From Neoceratodus forsteri (Eukaryota > Chordata > Ceratodontiformes > Ceratodontidae): a stretch of 64,000 nt of DNA. Below, one piece after another: positions 1 to 11,778 of this stretch. Position 1 is the first letter of the stretch. Every line of letters starts with the position of its first letter. The notes below the pieces were generated by a model. It did no database searches. It worked only from the letters and a program-made list of their open reading frames with translations, and was not told where the DNA came from. Location: positions 167,107,501 through 167,171,500 of the forward strand of contig CM057456.1 of assembly GCA_016271365.2 (NCBI GenBank), read 5' to 3'. Made by a program: the position numbers and the translations under genes.

Positions 1-392
1 CTTTTGTATTAATTTTTATTAAGAATTAGTAAGAACATGTGCATGTTGCAAGTCTTTTATCATGAAAGACTCACAAAATGCACAAGTTCAGTTTTACCGT
101 ATATTAATCACATAACCACTTAGTCCACTTGTAGCTGATCCATTAACTTCTACATGACAGGAATTGACCATTTCAATGTTCATTTCATTGTAGTAAACTA
201 GAAAAGTTAGATTAGAATAATAATGACAAGCCATCTGTTTTATTTATTTTTTTATTTATGTTAAATTATGTACTTTGGAAAAAGCACAGTGCTTCCAGGT
301 TCTACCATGGGAAGGGTAGATTTTAACAATAAAAAGTTTAACAGTATAAAACTACAGTCATAGTAATGTAAGTAAGGAAACAAATAAATAAA

Positions 393-423
<31 letters not shown>

Positions 424-808
424 TAGATTGTGTATGAGCATTCATACATAACAATGATATTCTTGTGTCGAGAGGTTTCCCTGGTAACAGGTGACCTCAA
501 GAGCGCAACTTGAGAGGTACTCTGTTTCAAGGGGAACTTCAAGATACAATAATTTCCTTGTTTGTGTATGACTGTTCATGCACAATCTTTTATTGTGTAT
601 GGGCAGTCACAGCACAGAAAATCATGCAAAACCAGCTGGAGAAGACAGAGAATAGAAATGTTAAACATTTTCATTTGTTTAACTGACACAGTGTGCTGCA
701 GATGTTTCTGCAAGTTCAAGTTTATTAAAAAAAACAGCAATTTCCAGCTTAACTTGATTGAGGAAATCAACTACGTGGCAGCATTCCAAGTTGTTATGCT
801 GAAGTACT
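1..808. other. AT-rich stretch without a recognised gene
   Basis: I see no convincing gene here. It contains the AAT microsatellite annotated separately and, at 714-728, the string GTTCAAGTTTATTAA followed by an A-run. The same 15 bases recur at 39473-39487, so this may be the 3' tail of a LINE family. The short open frames have no recognisable domain. Confidence 0.5.
391..423. repeat. (AAT)n microsatellite
   Basis: About ten uninterrupted AAT units are visible, inside AT-rich sequence. Confidence 0.95.
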
Positions 809-2215
809 GACATAGAAACATAGACGTTGACGGCTGATAAGGACCACTTGGCCCACCCAGTCTGCCCATTTCCCTTCATATTGGATAAGCTGCAGATTCT
901 AGTTAACCAACAGCCTACCTCCTGTAACCCCCCACTACAATTGCCTTATGTCTGTCCCATGCATGTTTGAATTCCCCCACTGTTTCAGACCCAACAACCT
1001 CCCCAGGAAGGCAGTATCATGCATCCACCACTCCATTAAAAAAAAATTCCTCACATTACCATTGATCCGCCACCCCCTCAATTTTTAAATTGTGCCCCTT
1101 GTTCTTACACATCTTTTCTGAAAGATGCTACCCTCCTGGATTTTGTTGATTCTGTTAAGGTACTTAAAAGTTTATATTATGTCCCCCCCATCCCTCCTTT
1201 CATCAAGGGTATACATATTAAGCTCTCTCAGTCTCTCTTCATATGGTTTCTGATGCAGACCCTGCACCATTTTAGTTGCCCTCCTCTGGAATGCTTCCAT
1301 CCTGTCTATGTCCTTGCGTAGATGGGGTGTCCAAACTGCACACAGTATTCCAGATGGGTTCTCACCAACTGTCTGTACAGAGGATAACCACTTCCCTTTT
1401 CTACTTGTGATGCCCCTTCCTATGCATCCCAGTATCCCTCTGGCTCTCCTTACTGACTTCTCACATTGCTTACTCACCTTTAGGTCATCTGATATGACTA
1501 CCCCAAGTCTCTCTCCATTTTGTTGTTGTTAGTACCTCCCTGCTATTGTGTACTCTTTCTCCTGGGTTTTGTTTCCCAGGTGCATTAATTTGCACTTTTG
1601 CATGAAATCTAAGTTGCCATATGTCTGACCATACATTCAACCTTGTCAAGTCCCTTCTCATCCTTTCTACCCCCTTGTGTATCAGCTCTGTTACAGATCT
1701 TTGTGTCGTCTGCAAAGAGGCATACCTTTCCCTCCAGACCCTCGGCAATGCCACCTTAAAGATGTTAAAGAGGAGTGGATCCAGTACTGAAGCCTTGTTG
1801 TACTCACTAGTAACCCCCTTTATTCAGAATGTGTTCCATTCACTATTACCTTCTGTGTCCTGTTGTGCAGCCAGTTTGTTACCAGGCTACCACCTTGGAA
1901 CCCAGTTCCAGGCTGGCTAACTTGATTATTAGTCTTTTATGTGGGACTGTGTCAAATGCCTTGCTAAAGTCTAGGTAGGCCATATCCACTGCCCCTCCTG
2001 GTCTATTACTGTGGTCACCCAGTCAAAGAAATCAATTAGATTCGTCTGACGTGACCTCTTTAGTTCTGTAGTTTTGATCCCTTTCCTTATTTGTAGAGCT
2101 ACTCCACTTCCTCTTTTACCCTCCCTGCCCCTTCTGTAGACTGTGTACCCTGGTATGTTGTGCAGCATAACAGCAGTGATGACATACCTACTGCAGCATA
2201 ACAACTCCATTGTGG
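809..2215 (-). mobile_element. CR1-type LINE, 5'-truncated, with internal deletion
   Basis: A CR1-clade non-LTR retrotransposon read on the minus strand. Its 3' end is at about 809, where the plus strand reads ACATAGAAACATAGA followed by the reverse complement of the typical CR1 3' segment (GGGCAGACTGGGTGGGCCAA). The element runs from an endonuclease fragment near 2150 through the reverse transcriptase to the tail. The same 3' segment occurs at 23820, 26640 and 38290, which identifies it as a dispersed family. Stops and frameshifts make it inactive. Confidence 0.9.
1172..2210 (-). pseudogene. CR1 ORF2 remnant: endonuclease scrap joined to reverse transcriptase
   Basis: ORF2 of CR1 normally encodes an APE-type endonuclease followed by reverse transcriptase. 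On the minus strand, 2210-1971 gives an endonuclease piece (GYTVYRRGREGKRGSGVAL) that runs directly into the reverse-transcriptase segment RQTNLIDFFDWVT. The central endonuclease, linker and N-terminal RT are therefore missing. Further 3', 1754-1485 and 1477-1172 give the RT thumb and C-terminal signature, including LRKDIDRMEAFQRRATKMVQ and the arginine-rich stretch ELNMYTLDERRDGGD. Frames change at least twice. The family call is firm. The internal deletion is inferred from the usual domain order of CR1 ORF2. Confidence 0.85.
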
Positions 2216-2571
2216 TTGTGGATTTCTATATCAACATTCTACTATACTATTACACAGATACAAATTGAAAACAGAAGTTTTTGAAGTAGGACAGGTAGTT
2301 ACAATTACAGCTTGATATTTTCATTGTTGTACATTAGTTATAATAATCAGTCATCTTATAACTGATTAACAGGTGAGTCAAGTATGGTAACAGTATAAAC
2401 ATGGTAAAAACAAGGCTTTTAACACTGTCTCACATACTGCAAATGGTTACTCAACAAGAGGAGTAGTCTGGACATGTTGCACAATGTGGTGAACTGGTGT
2501 AGGAAGTGGCTGCCTGGATGCAGAGGGTGGCAGTAAGATGCGTGTGTGTGTGTGATCCCCAGGGACAAATA

Positions 2572-2935
2572 CTTTTGCCCATTCTTTTAATGTCTTCATT
2601 ACTTGACATTGTTGAATGGCTGGAGAGAAAGGTCTACTTGTTTGCAAATGAAACTAACATCTGCAACAGTGTGGATACTCCAGGCAGACTGGAGAAGGTA
2701 ATGTGAAAGGGACCTGCATTGTATCTACACCGAGTGATAAAGTTGCAGGGAGGGTGTACGGCATACTGTTGTGCAAAGAGGCAGCGGTATCACTAACAGA
2801 CATTGATTTAGTTATTGTATGAAGTCTGATGAAGCCTCATAAAGAGTACTGTGTGGGATTTTGTAGGCTGCATCTTTGTAACGACTTTGATAGGGTGGAG
2901 CACTCACTGCACAGAATGGTGAGTACACGTTACAG
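2572..2935 (+). mobile_element. Degenerate CR1 RT fragment
   Basis: On the plus strand, broken frames recall CR1 RT downstream of the catalytic YADD box: LFANETNICNSVDTPGRLEK near 2640-2695, then KEYC, and near 2870-2930 a sequence resembling the CR1 stretch FDRVEHSLHRMV. Frames change several times. This is an old fragment with ill-defined ends. Confidence 0.6.
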
Positions 2936-4246
2936 GGGTTTCAGTGGCTGAAACCATGAGTACAGATTCACTCGCTGTAGCAGATGAGGATTATTTGTAG
3001 GACATGGCAGATTCATTCAGTGTGTGTGATGCACCTTGAACTCAGGGGTCTAAACATTAAATTAGAAATGTTTTATAGTAATTGTAGAGAAGCATGGTGC
3101 TGCACATTCATATTCATATATAGTATATAAAAGTACTGCACTGATTAATACTGCTGCTTGATACTGCAGGTCCTGTATGATACATTGCAAACTTTATTGT
3201 CCTGCCTATATGAAATCATGAAATACTGTACAGCTTAAGTTGGTGCACCATCTCATATATACTTTTTAAAAACAGTATGTTGTTACAGCAATGCATATGA
3301 AAGGTATGCCACAAAACAAGCTGCATTATGTCTATATGCAATTAGCCCCAGAACTTGAACTTCTTTGGAGAGTAAAGGGTTAACTGTATACAAGAGCATA
3401 GAGCATTGAGCTAGAACATGGTTTTCAAACCTCTGTCTCTGACACATGTCAGTGTAACCATCAGATTCTTATGAGCAATACTGACAGCTGCAGAAATTGT
3501 GTTAAATTTGTAAGCCATAGGCAACAATGCTTGGGTAAAAAGACTGAAGTCGAGAACACAATAACAAATATTTGTGGATAGTGAAAATATCTATACAATG
3601 ACAATAACTCACTTCAGAGAGAAAAAAAGTCACCTGAAAGGTACACCTCTGGGATGTAACACTGTACCTGCAAACCCACAACCCAAAAGACTAGGTTATG
3701 AGAGGGGAGGCAGTGAGGGAAGTCAGAATCGAGCAAGGCTCCATTAGAAGAAACGACATTACTATGGGGAGTAATTTTTTCTTAAAACAACTTGAGGTCT
3801 TGCTGTATTTGGACCATATGCAGACTACCAAGCAGTACCCCCCCATGGTACATGGGCAGTACAGGTCATAAAAGCCTAGAGCAAACAACAGATAGACACA
3901 TCATCAGTGCGGCACACTGCCCCCACACACAGAAATGTGATGCCAGGATTTGGGCCCCACCACTTCCACTGCCCACTGGACCCTGGGCCATCAAATATAC
4001 AAGGACCTGGGCTGGCCCACAAACCACTATTCCTCCACAAGCCTTTACCTCTCCAATCCTTGAAGAATCCTCCTCCCCACCATAGTATTTCAGGTCTGCT
4101 TCTAGGAATACCCCTCCTTCCCATACCAGCCTGCCCTCTGCCCGCTACCTCCCATATGCATGTCCTAGGCTCTTTTAAATTGGTCTACTGTATCCACCCT
4201 CCACACACACAATCCGCAGCCTGTTCAATTGAAGACAAACTTATCT
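2936..4246. other. No recognised feature
   Basis: About 1.3 kb with short open frames on both strands and no domain, repeat or RNA signature that I can identify. It ends at the target duplication of the next insertion. Confidence 0.4.
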
Positions 4247-4887
4247 AAAAGGAGTCAAGTTTGTTGCCAGCCCGGTGGTGCTGAGGGTTGGCGCTGGACA
4301 CCACACCTCGCGTCCATGGCGGCCCAGGTTGAGGCGAGCCCAAGTGCTGGGGGTCGGCAGAGAGGGAGTAGGATCGAGTGTCTGAAGGACAGCTCTCCTC
4401 TCCCGAGGGGGGGGGATCCAGGGGCATCCCAGTGCAGGGGAGGACCCCCAGTGGAGACCGGAGGTACTACTGCTGCTGGGAGCACAAGTACAGAGTCGGA
4501 GGCTGACGTCTGGCCAGAACGTGGGCGGACGCACGCACGCTCATGGCCATTGGCATCAGTGCATGCCTGCCAGCTCAGGGGAAGAAAAGCAGAAAAAACT
4601 GGGGGCACTAGTCACCGCGGCATGATGGCAGTCTCCCGTAGCAGACTCTCCCGGCACTGAGGGTGCGCAGCAGTACTGGATCCTGACTGGGGTGGGTTGA
4701 GCTCCGGGGGGAGTGCTCACCACCACCCCATTGCAGGGGGCAAGCCGCGAGGCCTGAATGAGGACGTCGGAGGTAGTCCGAGGAGATGGCGGCCGGATAG
4801 ACCTGGGGAGATGCCAGACGTGGAAGGTAAGGCAGACTGGTGGCCCCGGGGTAAAAAAATAAGGAAAAAAAAAAGGAGTCAAGTTTG
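4247..4887 (+). mobile_element. GC-rich retro-inserted sequence with 17-bp target duplication and A-rich tail
   Basis: The insert 4264-4870 is flanked by a perfect 17-bp direct repeat, AAAAGGAGTCAAGTTTG, at 4247-4263 and 4871-4887. Its 3' end is A-rich (TAAAAAAATAAGGAAAA). Target duplication plus A-tail is the signature of LINE-machinery retrotransposition, and the cut site context fits an L1-type endonuclease (TTTT/A on the opposite strand). The body is strongly GC- and CpG-rich, unlike its surroundings. An open frame from about 4316 (MAAQVEASPSAGG...) runs to about 4660 with no known domain. A related sequence lies on the minus strand at 21380-21620. It could be the 5' region of a LINE, a SINE-like derivative or a processed transcript; I cannot decide. 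Confidence 0.75.
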
Positions 4888-7006
4888 CAACTGGTATTGC
4901 TTCATTGCTTCTGCCTGCCTATGGAGAGAATGCAGTCTTACATTGTCTTTAACAACAAAATCAATTGAATTGGCTTACCTGCAGTTTTTCTGTATACTTG
5001 AATCTACAACAGTGGAGTAAACATGACTGAAAAACAAACAGACACAGACCTACCTTGTCTGAGGAACAATACCGCCTTCCACACTTCTCATCCTGACCTC
5101 TCTGAGCTGGAAATCAGCCACAGTTATATCTGTAAAGCCTTGTGGTCTTCCAAGCTTCAGGCACCTGTCACAAGAAAACCAAAAGCATATCACAGTTAAA
5201 AAATGAAACAACAGAACCACAGCAAAACTCTGAATCAAGGGCTACGTATAAAACTAGCCAGAAAAGTGATAATACATATGACTTTTAAATTTTTTTCCTA
5301 TGTCGTACGGTTACTGAGATATAAGCAATTTACTATTAAAAACTACTGATTTTTGTGTTCCGAGAGTCATTATTTTGCATACATTCTTTCTACTCACTGT
5401 CTTTCTCTATACAGCTTTTGGGGAGCTGGGGGTCTGCCTGCAGGCAGGTGCGGCCTCAGGCCAGAAGACTTAAAATGGATGTTTTGGTACCAAATGGTGG
5501 GGGGAGTAACGAGAGAAGTGATTGGAGAAGCACAGCCTGCTTTCAGCCATGTGGGTTGAGGTTCAGGGCCAAGGTGGGCCACTTGCCACCTCAGCCCCCC
5601 TGCCATTGAAGATCGGCAGTAGTGTGGGTGGTTGGGTAACCATAATCCTTCTGGGGCTAAAGAAAGGGACCGCCTGCAGCACTGGGGGAGCTGGAGCTCA
5701 GGGAGTGTAACCAGGTGCCCACCTCATGATCTCCAGCACATGTGAATGGAAGCAAACATGAGCAGTCAGGGGGATCGACATAAAAACGGACAGCAGAATG
5801 AAGACTATAAAAATATTTTACTGAAAATGAAAAGCCTCCCATTCTGTAGCTCTGTTGTCTATCTCGAGTGTGAGGACTGCTTCGATTGCAAGCAAACTGA
5901 TCCGAATCTGGCGTCCATGCCCTGTGCCTAATTCAGGCTGATGAGGATGCAGAGTTGCACATACAAGGTGATCAGGTGGAACCAAGTCCCATTTTTAATT
6001 TTTTTTTGTTTAGATTTATTTTAATTAAATTACTCACTAAATTTTATTTTCTTTTTAAAGTAATCTTCTCATTGAAAGTAAGGAATTATTTTTCTGCGTT
6101 CAGTTCAGGGCACCTTATAAGCACCTATTATGGTCAGTTTCAGATTACCTTTTGCATAAATGGTGTGTCGTGCATCTGGTTTACGATCTGCTAAATGCCT
6201 CGTGCATCTGACCTGAGTACCCCGAGTCTGAGATGTAACCCAACCAACCTGAAGGCTGCAGGACTCTAGTGAGCCAAAGTGCAGCTAGAAGGAACAATCA
6301 GCTGAACGGAGCAGCTCTGCATGACAGTTGAAAAGTCAAGCTCGAAACCGAAGTGAAAGTCCCTTACAAATCGGGACCGCAGAAGTTGAGATGCCTTCTG
6401 CAAGCACTCATACTACCAGTTCCTCAACGTGTTTTCTTGTTGATGCTAAATTAATGTCCCACAAAACAACACACCACCCCAACAAGTAATAGTATGTGCT
6501 GTGCTTAAATATGGTCTTAATCTTGCGGCATGAAAGGAGTGGAAGGTGGCGTCTTCAGGTCTCACGGCACATAGAAGCGAGCAACATTCGGCATTGAAAA
6601 ATGCTTGTACTTCTTTGTCACTGATTTTTAAGCCATGTCCAAGTGACAAATACCTGAAAGTCAATGTTCGGATTGACAAATGCTTGTTTTACTTAAATGT
6701 AGTTCAGCAAATAAAATTTTAGAGACAGGCTTGGAAAAGAGGAATGGAATGAAGCTGTAAGGAAGGACGGAAGAGGTGTCACAAGAATAGCAAGCATGGA
6801 AAGACTAGGGCTGGTATCTGTAGGTAGATACCACTTTAATAATGCATTGGGGATGGCTGTGCTTAGATGGTGGAGGGTGATAAATTGGGAACAAGTTACA
6901 CATGTTTCTGTACTACTTTATGATTGGTTTTAAAATATATAAAAGGGGAAAGAATAACAATCTACCAATTGTGGGAGAAACTATGAAGTAGTGTTTTTAG
7001 GAGCAA
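4888..7006. other. No recognised gene
   Basis: About 2.1 kb without a feature I can name. At 6820-6840 the short inverted repeat GGTATCT / AGATACC is visible. The open frames look like chance and lack domains. Confidence 0.4.
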
Positions 7007-7767
7007 AACAATGTGGTATCATTCACATCTGAAGAAATCACACCAGCTTATAGTAAATATGGTTCTTAATTATTTTATTATTAAAACATCAGCTGCCACA
7101 AAAACGACCTCACCAACCCCCAAAAACAACAACATTTTGTGCAGGCGACTGCACTTTGTCAAAATGATATTGCACTTACAGTACCACTATAACATCTTTA
7201 AACAGTGAAAACCTTAATAGAAACCAGGTGCAATTACTTAAATAATAGAAAAGTTTAAACAATTACATACATACATTTTGTAACATTGCATAAGTCAAGT
7301 CAATGTTAAAAACACATAGGGATTCAGAACTGAATCACATCCTTTTGCCCTTACAATTCAGAGACCAGGTCTACAAATGGGAGATAGCTCAACTTTATCA
7401 TTAAGACCAGGGTAATTAATGCCTTATAGTTTAAAAATAAAAAATAATTCCATTTGTGACCTCTGTCCTCTAGGTCCAACCTTCGCTTTTCCTATTACTA
7501 TAAACAGCCACTTGTAGTTATGATTTGACATACTATTTGTGTGTTGGGCAGTAGCACAATCCTGATTTCACTGTTAGTAGCCTTAATATATTCACTTACA
7601 TGCTTTTTAGCTTACATTTGAGTACGGCCAACATAAAAAAAAAATGCTGTGTTTACATGATGCCAAATATATAACATGACATGAGACACAATTAATGAAA
7701 TCATTGATTTTTAAAATTGCAAGCTGGTGTGATTTCTTCAGATGTGAGTGAGTGCCACAGTTGTTTG
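7007..7767 (-). mobile_element. Element with ~45-bp inverted ends, possibly Penelope-like
   Basis: The two ends are inverted copies of one another. CACATCTGAAGAAATCACAC at about 7024 matches the reverse complement at about 7727-7746, and the similarity extends outwards (CAATGTGGTAT versus CAACTGTGGCACT). The motif CATCTGAAGAA followed by AGCTTAT resembles the terminal region of vertebrate Penelope-like elements, which often carry inverted or tandem terminal copies. The interior has a weak GIY-YIG-like reading on the minus strand. A non-autonomous DNA transposon with terminal inverted repeats is the alternative. Confidence 0.45.
7370..7645 (-). pseudogene. Possible GIY-YIG endonuclease remnant of a Penelope-like element
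   Basis: Reading the minus strand from about 7645 gives FYVGRTQM, one stop, AKKHVSEYIKATNSE, and further on GHKWNYFLFLNYKALITLV. This order recalls the GIY-YIG domain at the C-terminus of Penelope-like polyproteins: Y-V-G-x-T, a basic K-x-x-x-S-E-H-like helix, then a W-rich helix before the GLNE-like end. The key E-H and GLNE residues are degraded and several stops interrupt the frame. The assignment rests on motif order only. Confidence 0.35.
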
Positions 7768-9480
7768 CTCACTTTAGACATTTATGTATGGGAAATTAAT
7801 TGTAAAAAAAGTTAACAGAACAACAAGCAGAGTATACCAGCATTCTAAAAGAGAAAGAGACTGTCTTCAATAAATTCTCTGACCACTCTGATTTCTAAGG
7901 ATTGAAACAAAGATGAAGTAAGTCCATCTGACAGTTAGATAGAAAATTAAGAGCCCCAAAACAGAAAAAAAATATTAAGAAATGAAAGTTACTGTAAGAA
8001 CGGCTGGGTCTTTACTTGGAAAAAACAGCCCAAGTCAGAAAAGTGAAATCAGCTTGCCGGTGCCGGTACAGAGAATCGGAGCAAGAGCTGTACCTGTAAG
8101 TCAAACAAAACACGTAAATTTCATGTTGCATGGTGGTTTCTAGTGGCACCAAACTGAATTTCAAGTAATGGGCTGCATTTCGTAACTTTATGAGAGGCAT
8201 GACTGAATGCTCAGTATATTTTAAATGCTACCATATTTATTACTTGTTCAAAAACCATTTTTTATAGATATTTAGAAATATGTGTTTTTTTTTTTACTTA
8301 CTAAACCAGGCAAATAAACGGAAAACCTATTTCAGTAGTATTTGTGGAGTGTTTTTTTTTGGGGGGATGGATGGATTATATTACTGCTTCCTGCAAACTA
8401 GAAGAAGTGTCACTAGTGACTCACTGGTAACCAGTCTGGAAATGGAAACGATGTTCAAGGAACTTCAAGCTCAACTACAAATAGCATCAGTGGAGGATTG
8501 AAATTGTTGCGCTTTATAACAGCAGCTTGCAGTGCAGAACTGCCGGTAAGAAAGAACCGCCAAACATAGGGGCAATTAGCCATACCGAGTCTCAGCCGCA
8601 CGACATTATCTGATCACTCAGTCATTTTACACCTCAGAAAACTCTGTGCCCCACAAGGAAAGGCAATATCCCATATTACCTACTTATAGTTGTAAATGGC
8701 AGAGAGCGAGTATAGCATTGCAAAATATATGTACCTGGAAACCAACGAGCAAAAGATATGCAGGTAGCCAATCACAGTACCAGTCCCCGAAGTGCAAAGC
8801 AGTTGCCATTACATCAGTTCAGGACATTGGGCTTTTGGAGACTTGAGAAGGACAGCTGGGGAAAATATTTAGCCACATGACCCACATCCAAATCGCTGTT
8901 TCTGCAGAAGTGAACTCCACTATGTCAGAACCCGTGCTCATGAATAATCTTGTGGGATAGGAATAGGATAGCTCATAAAGAACTTAATCCCTGCTTTGAA
9001 CAATATTTGTTTTATGTCCCGTAAGCCATCGGCTTTTCCTGCACCATCGGAGTGACCTCTCCGAAAATAAATAAGAATTGATCTGCCTTAGTTGCTACAA
9101 TAATGGACGCTGACGCTTAGAGCAGATTTGTTTAAGAATAGGTTTGTCCTGAAAGCTTAGACGTTTTAAAATTATTGCTCTCGGTTTCCCGTTGGGAGGG
9201 GGTAACAGGTGCAAGGAGCGATGTGCTCATTCAAGGATATAAAATAATCTAAGTATCTGACCCAGATGGTGGGGGTCCAGCAACTTCTTTTAATAAACCT
9301 TGCACAAAGCCCAACACATCTGATGCTTACTTACCATTAAACATTATAAACATTAGGGCATGGATAGCCATAGAGCTTTGTTCTCTCTCTGTAACTAAGC
9401 ACCAAATCTCCCGGCTGTCTTCATTCACTGCCTCTCGTCATCTGTGACTTTGGTGAGATGATGGAAGCTACTAGCTAGTA
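7768..9480. other. No recognised gene
   Basis: About 1.7 kb with several T- and G-runs (for example T followed by G at 8351-8366) and short open frames. I recognise no domain or repeat family. Confidence 0.4.
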
Positions 9481-9546
9481 AAGTTGGCGCCTCGTCGCCT
9501 CTCGTATGGATCCTTATTGCTCGCGCTCAGCTACCATGCCACCTGT

Positions 9547-9625
9547 AGACAGTTGATTGGTGGTAACTGCCAGCACTGTGATTGGCTGTTGCTGGTTTGC
9601 AGGATTTACCACCAATCAACTGTCT
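9547..9625. promoter_or_regulatory. 20-bp perfect inverted repeat carrying CCAAT boxes
   Basis: AGACAGTTGATTGGTGGTAA at 9547-9566 is repeated as an exact reverse complement at 9606-9625, separated by 39 bp. Each arm contains a CCAAT box (ATTGG or CCAAT) and the loop holds a third (GATTGGCTG). The surroundings (9480-9700) are richer in CpG than the neighbouring DNA. CCAAT boxes bind NF-Y, so this could be promoter-like or the end of a repeat. No adjacent gene is recognised. Confidence 0.3.
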
Positions 9626-9954
9626 GTTGTTGTCACTGTCTCGTCTGGCTTGCTCTGTCTTCCAGCCTCAAGGCGCGAAACTCAATCCAGTCAGCAACAA
9701 CTTAGTATGTTTTGAAAACAGATGTCACATTTAGGCGCCTTTTATTCCGCTTTCGTCCCACGACGCACTCCACTACAGTTCAATTTCTGAACCTGCCCCC
9801 CCCCCATAAAAAGCATGAACAACACTACTTCTGTTTTTAGGACCCAAGGACCTGAAAAAAGTGTATGTGCAGAATGAAAGTATTTGGGGGTGGGCACATG
9901 CCCCCTCGGGCCCCATGGGCATGACGCCACTGGCTGGATGGAAAGTTCAGCCTA

Positions 9955-10400
9955 TCTGCAGATAACACCAAGATATGCAAGAGGGTGCCTGACAAGGGGT
10001 ACATGGAGAAGATTGAAAGATGGTCAGAGATGTTGCAACAGAAGTTAAAGGCAAAGAAGAACAAAATACTGCACATGTATAGAGGGTGTGTAGAGGGAAC
10101 ACGGAGGAAAGTAACAGTTGGGGGGGGGCTGACTGTCACCTGAGAGGAAAGTGAGCAACGCAGTGGGCAAAGGCAACAGTTAAGAACAGTGGCATGTTGG
10201 GGTGCATAGGCAGGGGTATCACTAGCAGGAGGTGGGAAGTTGTACCACCGCTGCACAAAATTTGATAAGGCCTCTCCTGGAGTACTGCATGCCAACCCTA
10301 CACAAGGGCATAAATAAGGCAGAGACTATCAAGAGAAGGGAGACAAAGATGGTGCAGGACTTGCACCACAAACATATGAGGAGAAAGTAAGGACTTCAAA
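9955..10400 (+). mobile_element. Degenerate CR1 RT 3' fragment
   Basis: Plus-strand reading gives LSADNTKICKRV (compare the CR1 sequence F-A-D-D-T-K-x-C), then EKIERWSEMLQQ and, after frame changes, CWGA*AGVSLAGG, matching the CR1 stretch MLGCIGRGITSR. The sequence tails off near 10400. The YADD catalytic box is altered. Confidence 0.65.
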
Positions 10401-11217
10401 TGTGCTCCACTGATATAATGACACAAGATGACCAAAGGTAGGAGCAAAGTCAGAGATGCTTATGGGTGGGCAGGTGAGGACTAATGGGGAATGCAGACAT
10501 GACTCGTGTGCACTTGCTTCTTGGCACCACAGCCTTGAAATTGGACATAGTAAGGATGATGAATGACATGAACATATGACAAGTACTGAGATAGTGTTGT
10601 GTAGCCTCATGCATTGGATAGTGTTGTAGGTGCATACTAAGTGAAGCTAAGCATATGCAAGACCATGGCTGAATAACTGGGTAAAAATAGCACAGTGGGT
10701 ATGGGCTACATGGAAAATAGGTGTGAGAGACTGTTAGTTAAAAGCAATTGAGTGCATGCCAGAGTATTTGTGTCTGTTGGTGCCTGTAGAATGGAGGGTG
10801 GGGGAAGCAGAAGTGTGACTGATTGGGAATGAACTAGCACCACACACACTATCTCTTCTCAGCATGCACACTAGCAGCCAGTAAACATGCTGAACAGTGT
10901 CATATGGTATAAATATCACACCTACAATAGCATCTGTGTTAAGCCCAGTGAATTGGCAGAACACTGCGGGTGGATAACTCGAAACACAAAAATAGTGGCT
11001 GTCAGTTACACCACAAACCCATCTGTCTCCCATGGTCTTGTCAGCTGTCGAAGTGTGAATTCTTTCACTTCCTGGTCACAGAACCGGATCAACCATATCA
11101 ACGAACTCAATACCATGTGGAAGGTAAGTGAGGACCACCTAGTTGCTTAGTCAGCCAAGTTGGGGCTCACAGCTGTCTGACTGAAGTAGTGTTCGAACCA
11201 AAGGTGATCTTAAACAA
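10401..11217. other. No recognised feature
   Basis: About 800 bp without a convincing gene or repeat. Confidence 0.4.
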
Positions 11218-11778
11218 AGGGAACAGTCAGCACAAAGGACCCCTGCACTCAATACTGTGGCGCTGGTCCCAGTGTGTACTTTGTGGACAGAAACATTTTG
11301 GTTTACTTACTGTTTACTGTGGTATAATACATCATATTGGACTAATGTTGTTTAGTTGTAGGCTGTCATCGTTCACTGCAAATATGAGAATCCCACACAG
11401 CTGATACCTGAGCAGTAATCTGCAGTGCATGTTGGAGCTTTTATAATCTCCACTCAGATATTTTCAGGGACTGCTGTTTTCCAAGTATGAAGTCCAGTCC
11501 TGTGACTATACATAGCCCATGGAGAACAGCGGGACCAATGTACAAAACATCAGAGCTTCTATAAACAGTAACTGTATGCTGAATCTTCTCACTGCTGTCA
11601 CTGATATCATCTGCAGGGGATTTTTGGATTTGTAGTAACAGAAGATGTCTGTCTACAAGTGAACAAATTTTAGTCTGATGCAGTCTACTGTGCAGTAAGA
11701 CTAAGTAAACCAAAATGCTTTTTGTACATGAAGTGCACATTGGGATTTGAGTGTGGTGGCCCTTGATGATAGTTCCCT
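11218..11778. mobile_element. 561-bp foldback element with >100-bp inverted ends
   Basis: The left end, starting AGGGAACAGTCA at 11218, and the right end, finishing TGATAGTTCCCT at 11778, are imperfect inverted repeats of more than 100 bp. The best-matching core is ATTTTGGTTTACTTA at about 11293 and its complement TAAGTAAACCAAAAT at about 11704. There is no coding capacity. It is probably a non-autonomous DNA transposon. I could not settle the target duplication. Confidence 0.7.

Noticed and set aside
4316..4660. Open frame in the GC-rich insert as a real gene
   Set aside because: It lies entirely inside a retro-inserted, A-tailed segment, several frames on both strands are open because the DNA is GC-rich, and no domain is visible.
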